Below are positions 55,727-64,000 of a stretch of DNA of 64,000 nucleotides, one piece after another. The stretch covers positions 90,121 to 154,120 of the forward strand of contig LSRX01000283.1 in the NCBI GenBank assembly GCA_001939145.1. Reading direction: 5' to 3'. Made by a program: the position numbers and the translations under genes. Position 1 is the stretch's first letter. Each line of letters opens with the position of its first letter. The stretch comes from Symbiodinium microadriaticum. Taxonomy: Eukaryota; Sar; Dinophyceae; Suessiales; Symbiodiniaceae. The notes beneath the pieces are model-generated. The model did no database searches, had not been told where the DNA came from, and saw only the letters and a program-made list of their open reading frames with translations.

Positions 55727-56273
55727 ATGGCCAATGAAACGCTCCAGGCCATTATGGAAGGCTGCCTGGCCGAGAACCTTTGCCCTATGAACAGCCTACG
55801 CCTTGGCAGCCACAGTGAACGTCTGCAAGAATTGACCCGGAGCAGTACAGCTTTCGCCAGAATGTGCCTCGCGCTGCCGCCCGTGGCGGACTTCGTGCTC
55901 GGGCCTGTCGTTGCTGCCGCTGTAGCATCTACACACAACTGAACTGAGGATGGCAAGCATTCGCATACTGCAGAATTACATGGGGCGGAATTGGATCCCC
56001 GATGCGAGCACATGCATAGAATAGGGAGCCTAAGGTGCGACTGCGGATCTAGGACGAAGACACAATGACACCGGAAAATGCATCGTTTGGTTGTGCAGGA
56101 ACCCACAGCATCCTAGGTGGCCATAAGACGTTGGCATCCTGGGGTCCCGACGGTATGTGCACGCCCCAGCCGGATTGCCTTTTGGGATATTTGACCAAAG
56201 AGGACTACCACAAAGATTCCAGATTTTTTTGGGAACTGTGGTTGGTCCGCGGCTTTTACACATCGTTTGTGAG
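55727..56273 (+). CDS. Candidate two-exon gene, unknown
   Basis: ATG at 55727 in a good context (GACCATGG) opens a 71-codon frame (MANETLQAIMEGCLAENLCP, ending FVLGPVVAAAVAST). A second open stretch follows TTTGGTTGTGCAG (AG at about 56,094) and ends at 56273 with GAG/GTAAGT, a near-ideal donor. It encodes LLGYLTKEDYHKDSRFFWE and WLVRGFYTSFV. The two may be exons of one gene that continues downstream, but the donor of the first exon was not settled (a GTAGCA near its end is possible). No domain recognised. Confidence 0.32.
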
Positions 56274-59143
56274 GTAAGTGAGATGTAGACTCTAGACTCT
56301 ACTCCGACGTCTACACTACGTCAGACAGGGCTTGCAGGAGCTGCATTGAGCACCCGCTCAGATCCACCGAAGAGATGCCTTGAAGCTGAGTATACCTTGA
56401 TATCGTAACACGATTGCTGCTGTTGTCGCATGGTTTCCTCATTGATCGGCAGAGGTCACCTTGCTTTAGCAGTCCATCAGCTGCTGCTCTCGGCCCCCTG
56501 CTCCCAGAAGCTTACTTGCCCCTTCTAAGATGAGGAAGTGTAAAGCCAGAGCGTGAGAAAAGCAACCAGCGTTCATGGGTTCTGGTTTAGCCTTGCTGGT
56601 GCTCTGATGTTCTGGCAAGTCGCTGCTTCAGGGAATGTAGGGCTGAAAGCATCCCTTGCCAGCTCGTCATAAAGCTTGCCAAACATGTCAAAGTCTGCAA
56701 AGCCCTGACATCGAAAAGCCCCTCGTGAAGGCCAGGCATGCAGACTGGACTGTAGATCAGATTGGAAAACCAGGAATGTGCAATCCGGGCGAGGCCACTC
56801 TGTCCAGGCAGAGTCTATTGCAAGAAGGATCCGCAATGGGCACACCACTGAACCACTGAAATCTCCAGGCCTACAAAATGACTCCGCGGCCTCTGGCAGG
56901 GACCCTAGTTCAGAACAACCCCCTAAACCCCATAACATCTAAACTTAAACCGCCTAAACCTACATCAAGGACGCCTTCAAACATCCCTCCGTGAACCAGA
57001 ACACCACGACACCGAACTAGGAGCCAAGCAGATGGTCTTGGGCTGGCATCAGCTTCTTTCCTTTCGGTGAAGCCTGCGAACAGTGGTTTCGCAGGTTCTC
57101 AAGGGAGCTTTGGGTCGTCGCGAGGGGCTTCAGGAAGCAAAACGCGTGTTTGCAGTCTTGAAGCCTCGTCGACCGACAAGGTTCATACTGGAAACTTCCC
57201 GGTTTCATCCGGTTTCGGCATCTCGCCGCAGCTCGGACGTCTGACAGCTGCCAAGCAGCTGGAAGCAAAAGACCGAAGCAAATCTCCTTTCAAGACCTGG
57301 CCTGCCCGGATGACGTCCCAGCCGCAAGCATGTGGTCCTAAGTCTGCGAGCAAGGATTAGTCTGGATTTGCGAGCAGCCACCGTGACTTGAACAGCAAAC
57401 GGTCGTCTTGAAGTCTTGCTTTGCGTTGCTTGAAGTGGCCTCCCAGCATACCCCGATGTTAGCCTCTCAACCCCCGAACCCAAGTCCCGAGACTAAGGTT
57501 GAGGAATTGCTCGCTCGACCGTTCTCGAGTCACCTTCGTGCTGAAGTGCCGTCTGCCTGCACCCAGCCTGCCGCGGATTGCATGCGAGGCCGTGATCCGC
57601 CCAAAGGTTTTTCAAAACATCGGGCTGTGTAGCATGATGATTATCAGCCTTATCAAGATGATGACTACAGCTACAATGACTACGATACATTACGATTATC
57701 ACCATGAGACCGCGGTCACCACGGTTATCCTATGTTATTGGCTGCTGTCGCTGATTCCACGGCTTCATCGAGAAACACATTTAACATGGTCATCAGCATT
57801 CGCATCATCACCATTATCATCAGCGTCAGCATTCGACATCTCTAACTCTATCTGTCACTGATGTGCGCTATCAGCCCTGGTCTGGTCATTTTGCGGTTCT
57901 GCAAAGAACGCTTTCAACTATTCAACTTCACGACAGGCCTTCTGCGCTACTTACCGACAGTCCTCTCAGACACTTTGTACAGATATATACACATAGGTAT
58001 ATACATATAGACACACATGAGAGCGAGACTTGTGTGAATATAACTGTATTGTTCTATCGGTTTGCACGTGCAAGTGTGTTTGTGTGCAGAAAAAGGTACA
58101 ATATGCATGTATGTATGATTCTAAAGCTAGATTCACAAACCTCTCTCTGTGTGTGTGTATTCGTATGCAAAATCAGGTCTCACTCAGGAGGCTTAGCCCT
58201 CCCGCGTTGCAATCGTTTCCTTGGGAACCCCCGAAGAGGATGGCAATCATTTTATGTCGAATGCGTCACATTGGAAGACGACCTGCGTGGCCCTCTGCAG
58301 TCATTCTTGGGGGCTGGAAATGATTGTGGCTCATTTAGCCCCATACCTCCCTTGCAATCATGTCCAAGGAAGCAGTGATTATGCATACCTAAGGGACCTA
58401 AAGACTGTTCTGATCATTTCGAAAGCGTCTGGCCCCTTGAACTAGGGATCCAAGATTTCCACCAAGAGCCTCCTCGGGTTGGACATTTCACAAGAGTCTT
58501 CGAGCAATCCAAGTCGGGGCGGCCAGCCAAAATCGCCAGGGCATATGTCCTGAAGGTCAATTGACCCCTTTTTCCCCCCCGCTCAGAATCCTGAACCCGC
58601 AACCTGGGACGAAGGTCAAACAGAACCTCTTGTTCTCTGCGCCGTGGTCACAATACTTGCGCCGATGCTGAGTTGCAGCCCCCGGGCTGGCACTTTCTGC
58701 GACATCGGCCACAAGCAACCCAGCCATTGAACCACCGATGAAATGCTTGCGAATGTTTTTGGTGATGTTTCCCTTTGCTTACATCCGAAGATGCCTTCTT
58801 TGGGCCTGGGTAAGCGAGGGCAAGGCAGCTTCCCAGGAACGAAGCTGACGCAAAACATCCCCTGCAGAGACTCTGTCCGGGCAGGCATTACGAGATGAAG
58901 GTCCTCGCGCTCGTGTCCAACGAATCCATGGATTCGTGGCGGGCCCTGGGGCAGGGCAGGTTGGGATAGTCTACTTCACCACCAGACCTTGTTTGGACAA
59001 TCGCAGAACAGGAGCCCCCAGAACTCCCATTGCACGAAGCACGAAATCATGCTTTCACAAGGCATCCATCCTACTCCCGACATCCGCTAATGATCTGCTT
59101 GTTCTTATCCGCCCTCTTTCACAGGGCCTAAGGGCGAACCTTC
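56274..59143. other. 2.9 kb without a firm gene; telomere-like patch
   Basis: CCCCTAAACCCCATAACATC followed by CTAAACTTAAACCGCCTAAACC at 56,919-56,960 is a diverged CCCTAAA-type run. A TG/TA-rich patch lies at 57,980-58,170 and a CAT/ATG-rich patch at 57,640-57,850. Frames at 57,067-57,360 (plus) and elsewhere are unsupported. Confidence 0.3.
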
Positions 59144-59332
59144 TCTCTTTCTCTCACTGACTCTCACTCTCTCTCTTTATCTCTCTCGCTCTCTCTCTCT
59201 CTCTCTTTATCTCTCTCGCTCTCTCGCCCTCTCTACCCACGATTTCGATAATGGCGACGACGAGACTGCTGCTGCTGCTGCTGCTGTTGCTGCTACAACA
59301 GCGACGACGACGAGGACGGCGAGGACGACGAA
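59144..59332 (+). repeat. (CT)n and CTG/CGA microsatellites
   Basis: (CTCT)n with two near-identical CTTTATCTCTCTCGCTCTCT blocks at 59,144-59,234, then (CTG)n and (GAC)n units at 59,252-59,332. Confidence 0.92.
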
Positions 59333-62300
59333 CGATCATGTAATCGTAAATAGTCAATATAGCCAGCCGTTCAGTAGTCATATTTCGCTAAATAGTCAAA
59401 TCAAATCTACCACCACCACGAACACGACGACATCCAGCACGAATGCAACGCGACCAACAACCACGGCTGGCCCCTTTAATGAGGGTTCTGATATGTTCTG
59501 ATATTCACATATCACAGAACCACTATGACAATCGTATGCAAGCCCGGTCATTCAACCAATCCAGCTTCGCAAATTTTCCCCTGAGCTCTTGGACGATGCT
59601 GACCACGACTCACGTAGCACACAAACACGCAAGTCTGTACAGTAGTAGTTCAGCCGTGCCAGTGCAAGTCACACACCCAACGGAAACACTACAGCCGTCA
59701 AGTTCTAGCAGTAAGACTCATCACGGCAATCAGCATTATCTCCCCAGTTCCAAGAATCGGCCCCTTTATGCAAAACCAAAGCTCAGTCCTCAGAACTCCA
59801 GGCTCCCCGACACCAGCCCCGTGCCGTCGATGCCGGCCAAGGAATGCTGGGTCCTAACGTCGAAAGGGATCCTTTCTCTAGCCCAGGTCTCTGGGAGGAT
59901 ACCGTCCCCTCACAGCTTTCGGATGGGCATTCGGGTTACGAATGAGGATGTCGCGGCTGGCTCGATGACAAGGCAGAGTTCGAGGCTGTGGTGGCCTTGA
60001 GGTTTGCTCCTGACATCGCTTCACGACCTCGCCCCCCGGGTCCCAGTACGGTGCAATGGCTATCTGTGTGCTCTTTGCTCTCTTTGTGCGTGTGTTGAGC
60101 GACGCGGTGGAACTGCTGGGGGCAAAAGCAGACAGAGCAGGCAGAAGCAGGCTCCTTTGCAAGCAGCTCAAGCATTAGGACGCGTGCCACTCCGACCCCC
60201 CCGATTCGCCACAGCCTTGAGATTGCCATGAGAGCTCGAACGACCGAGGACCGTAGTCCCAGGGCCCACAAAGTGGTCCGGAATCTCCCCGCGTCTCCTG
60301 CATCGCGCTGTGCTTCTGACCCGGAGTGCTCCTAGTCTTCACAGTACCGGGCTAACTCTTCGCAGAACTTACAGTGACTTACAGTTCAGTCTCAGCTATC
60401 GGGCCTCTCGCGGTCATCGTCCTGGGAGCTTCGGCTTCCAGCGGCACGAACCTCAGAACGGTCCTGGCAGTCTCCCCACTTGACGCGCGAATGCCTGCAG
60501 CTGTGGAGCTTCTGGTCACTTCAGGGGCTGCCGCTTCTCTGGCTGCCCAGCTCGGTCATGGCCACTCTGGTTTCCACTGTAATTAGTCCTGTTTCCCTAG
60601 CATTGGCTTCCTGTCATGTCTCATTGGCACTTCTGTTCGCTCGCATCATCCCAGTTCTCCCTGCCCTGTAACCGGTCAACACCCTAGCATCCAGTTCTTG
60701 GTCTTGGCTTCCGGCGCGCTTTGCCGATCGTCCGCTTCCGTTGAGCCCTGGATATGACCAGGGGATGGGCGATAAGACCCGGGAAGGGCGTGGAGGGCTT
60801 GCTGCCAGTTTGCTATGCAAGACGTGACGAAGACCTGGCCCCTTCTTTCCACCTACGACGACGACCCTACCCGGAAGGCTAGCAGATCTGTAGATCCGAA
60901 GGAGAAGGATTCAACTGAGAAAGCCTTCGGCTCCTGCTTCGGCGAGGCCCACATCTCCTCCGCACCTGGCAAGTCTTAGAAACTGTAAAAGGGACAGGCA
61001 CTCCTGTGGCACCTTAGCCTTGGGCTCAAGGCGCCTTGAAAACCCCGCAATAAACGCGACAACTGTAGTAAGTGTATCAAGAAGACTAGGAAGAGGATGC
61101 TCTTAACATGTGTCCAAGAGATCTTCGAGTTTCTCCTACACAGAACCCACCTTTCTTTACAAAGCTATAAATCCCGCCTGTTCCCTGTTTATCATCCGCA
61201 TACCTGATTTCAACCGTTGAATGCTTGCTTTCAATGCGATTTATTCTACAGAGCCAACATGTAATTCATTAGTATCAGACTGCGGAGCTGTGCAACCTTC
61301 AAGATAACCCGCAGCATGGATCCTTCAGGCCACTTCGGGGCCGCTTGAGGCTTGGGCCCGGGCCTGGAATCTTGCCCCACACAGGAGCATACTCTGGCGG
61401 CGGAGTCTCGCGATCGGTAGGAGAACTACCTCGGTCCAGGCATTGCTTCGTACCCTCGGTCGCTTCTCTTTGTGCTGTAGGACGCAACTTGCCCACACTG
61501 TTGTAATGTGTCTTGATTGGGGAGCCACGTATCGGGACAACCTTCCTCTCGCAGGTCACTGCGCAGACCTGCTCCTTCCGCTTTCCACATCTACCACTGC
61601 TATCCTTTAGGGTCGGCTTAGTTGCCCTCTCCACTGCTCGGATCTGCCTGCAGACCACGCGGTGCGAGGTGGTGGCCAGCCCGGTGCCTCACGCAAGGAA
61701 GGACTTTCTCGGGGATCTTCCGGCGGATGCCAGGATGGGGAGAACAGCAAAGCGACGCCAATCAATGGGCCTATGAAAAGCAACAGTGCAGAAGCTGGAT
61801 GGATTTGGTGCGTCGGCATCTTCATGGAGGCATGCCAAAGAGACAGCACTCTTTTTCCACCGGTGGCTGCCACTCGCAGCTCGCATGAGGCATGAGGGAG
61901 CAACCCTCGATAATCTGGGAATTCCTTATGCTGCCCGCATCAAATCTGTGCTCATGACATAAAGCAACCGTTGTGCGAGAGTTTGTTGTGCTTCTCTGCG
62001 TACGAGGAACTTCTTTAGCTTGAGACACGCATGCAATGTAACTGGAGCGGCACATTCTCACACTTGGCTACTCGCGCGTTGGGCTTGTCTAGGGCCGCGG
62101 TGCGATCAGACTTATGCTTGGAACGGCTATCCTTCAGGTGCCAGGGGCACTGGGGCACCATGACTCCTTCCCTGGTGAGATGGCCAGGCTACTTCACTGG
62201 AGTCCCAGCGACTGCCTTCGCAGGAGGAAAGCGGATGCCGCTGAAGAGCTCTGATACTCGCCCCATGACATCGGCAGCCCTTGATGTGCTTGAAATGATC

Positions 62301-64000
62301 GGTAATTTCGTGATTACCCTGCCACATCCAGGAGCCTATCCTTTACTTGACCTGAGACGTGCGGTGATGAGGTGACGAGTATAGTCAGATCCCGTCCTCC
62401 AGCTTCCAGTCTGGAAAGCTGCAACACCACTGTGCTCTGTCAGCGCTAGTTCGGAGTACATCCTCCGACTTAAGCCTGGAAATCCGAAGTCTTCCACTGC
62501 CGGACTTCGGTGCCTCCATCATCTTTGGGATGGTCCAGCCTACATCATGTTGGCAGGAGACGCAGGCTTGCATCTAACAGAGCTTCAATTACATGATCCT
62601 CGCCACCCACTTCTGCATCAAAACTGCAGCGTGCAGCTGCCTAAACTTACCTAAGTTCGCCTGGCCTTCTTTCCATCCAAACAGACCCAGGCTGTCCTGC
62701 TGCGTGCTGAGCCCAGCCCCATAAGTCTTCGCACACCTTTGCCCCAGTCCCAGCCAAGCCTGGAGGAATGGAGGGCTCCATTGATGCTGGTGCTGGCGGC
62801 GGCACTGCCACGAGTGCTGGAGCAGGTGCTGGAGCTCCACCACCTTGATCCATGAAGATTGGACTTGTCACCCCTGATTCCAAACGCTACGCCGCTAAGC
62901 ACTGGATGAGGTTCGATGCAGCCAAGACTGCTGCACGATGGTGAGAAGGCCTTGCAGCTGTCCTGCAGAGTGTCTGGTTCGCAGTCTGGCTGGCTGCCGA
63001 GCACTTGTGTTCTTCAGTGGCTTGCTGACATGGTGTTCTCTCATACCCGGATTCTCTTCGGCTAGACATCATCACTCAAAGCCCGGGGATCAACTGCGAA
63101 GACTCTTCAAACTTCACCACTGCCGGGTCCAGCTCTGGCTGCACGCATGAGGGGACAACCGGGTCACAGAAGAGAACCTGAACAGGACGATCAAGACACA
63201 ACGCTCAGATTCTCGATTCTTGTAATTAGCTTCGTTGTGTGCTGCAGGATCTGGGACATGCTTTTGCCCTATAGGGGCAGATGCCGACCCCAAGGCAGTT
63301 GCACGACCTTGATCAGCAATGACAACGGTTGTCCATGAAGGTTGACTCGACTCTTGCCGCACGAATGACACAAGCCCCGTCAGACCTGCACCACTGAGAA
63401 ACGAATCTTTGAGTAGGCTGATACGAAGAGGTATGCAACCTATTATTGAGACCCGAAGGACCGCGGTGCTACTCCGTCATGCGCCTGGCCAGGAATCACG
63501 GTGTCCAAGTGGCCAGTGTCGGGCCCGTTATACCTTTTGTGGGTCGAGGTTTTGGGAGGCGGGCCGTACTGCATAGTTCCTTGCACTCTCGCATCTTTGT
63601 CGTTCGTAATTCGTAAGTTTAGAGCTCAGCAAAATCTCTGTTGCAAGTGGCGAGAGGTTGCAAGATTCGGTTGAACACAGCAGTCAAGCCACTTCAGCTG
63701 AATCGATCGGCTGTCCCGGTCCTTGTGGCAACAGGAAAGGTCTTGTCATGTCCATCGAAACTTCGTATGACATCTGCTGTTGCCCTTCCGGTAAACCTGT
63801 TTGAGGGACGGGTCCCTTCAGCAGCAAGGTCGAAGCTTGAGACGTGTGTGTTTGCTCTAGAATCTAAAGGCAGCAGCTTGCAGCAGCGGCCGACAAGTGC
63901 AACCTAGTATGTGCGCATGCGCGGGTGAACCGCAATATGTGCACTGCCATGAAATTCGACCGGTCGAATCGGGAGAACATTTCTCAACTGATCTCGGGCA
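59333..64000. other. 4.7 kb without a firm gene
   Basis: A plus frame at 59,443-60,000 (185 codons, Ser/Pro/His-rich) is the longest and near chance length. ATG-started plus frames at 60,374-60,586 and 62,031-62,375 are short. A CCTTAGCCTTGGGCTCAAG at 61,012-61,030 is only a loose match to the dinoflagellate spliced leader. Confidence 0.3.

Noticed and set aside
59443..60000. 185-codon plus-strand frame
   Set aside because: Ser/Pro/His-rich, no boundary signals, near the chance maximum for the window.
61012..61030. Relict dinoflagellate spliced leader
   Set aside because: CCTTAGCCTTGGGCTCAAG matches the leader only after a 3-nt deletion and substitutions; a similar loose match at 1,226-1,243 (minus) shows such matches arise by chance.
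1..64000. tRNA and rRNA genes
   Set aside because: Scanning for T-loop-like GGTTCGA boxes and conserved rRNA segments by eye gave nothing foldable; a covariance-model search would settle this.

Overview
The window looks like nuclear DNA of a large, gene-poor, intron-rich protist genome, most likely a dinoflagellate (moderate confidence). The evidence is: degenerate TTTAGGG-type repeats at many sites; roughly balanced base composition; abundant and varied microsatellites; a LINE-type reverse transcriptase; two copies of a TET/JBP-like 2-oxoglutarate/Fe(II) dioxygenase domain of the expanded kind I associate with dinoflagellates; and short candidate exons flanked by GT..AG signals instead of compact bacterial-style genes. 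No rRNA, tRNA, operon or CRISPR array was seen.

Layout. 1-13 kb: mostly noncoding, with scattered candidate exons on both strands (several have secretory or membrane-type N-termini). 13.5-15.5 kb: a long trinucleotide microsatellite followed by a frameshifted dioxygenase gene and a Cys/His cluster. 15.5-25.1 kb: low gene density with a few splice-bounded candidate exons. 25.1-28.8 kb: a perfectly regular higher-order ATGT satellite with a 42-bp unit, ending at a 209-base assembly gap. 29-31.2 kb: an AT-rich stretch without recognisable genes. 32.2-32.9 kb: a 691-bp inverted-repeat transposon with a 9-bp target duplication, filled by a TTTAGGG-like minisatellite. 33.9-35.3 kb: a second microsatellite followed by a second, more decayed dioxygenase copy. 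36-43 kb: candidate exons, including one of the best splice-bounded exons (42,395-42,596). 43.2-46.2 kb: a 5'-truncated, frameshifted LINE on the minus strand in which RNase H lies between the endonuclease and the reverse transcriptase. 50-52.9 kb: tetranucleotide arrays and a tandem array of hairpins. 53.2-54.3 kb: the best intact single-exon gene, a 362-residue secretory-pathway SGNH/PC-esterase-like protein (minus strand). 55-64 kb: one candidate two-exon gene, otherwise little.

The firm calls are the LINE, the first dioxygenase copy, the SGNH-like gene, the satellites and the gap. The remaining coding calls are candidate exons at low confidence. At this base composition, open frames of about 100 codons occur by chance, and the antisense frames often look equally plausible, so they were listed only when a start codon, hydrophobic leader or splice-like boundary supported them. 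The genes form no visible pathway. The common thread is mobile or repetitive DNA: both dioxygenase copies and the LINE appear to be decaying element-type sequences set among microsatellites.
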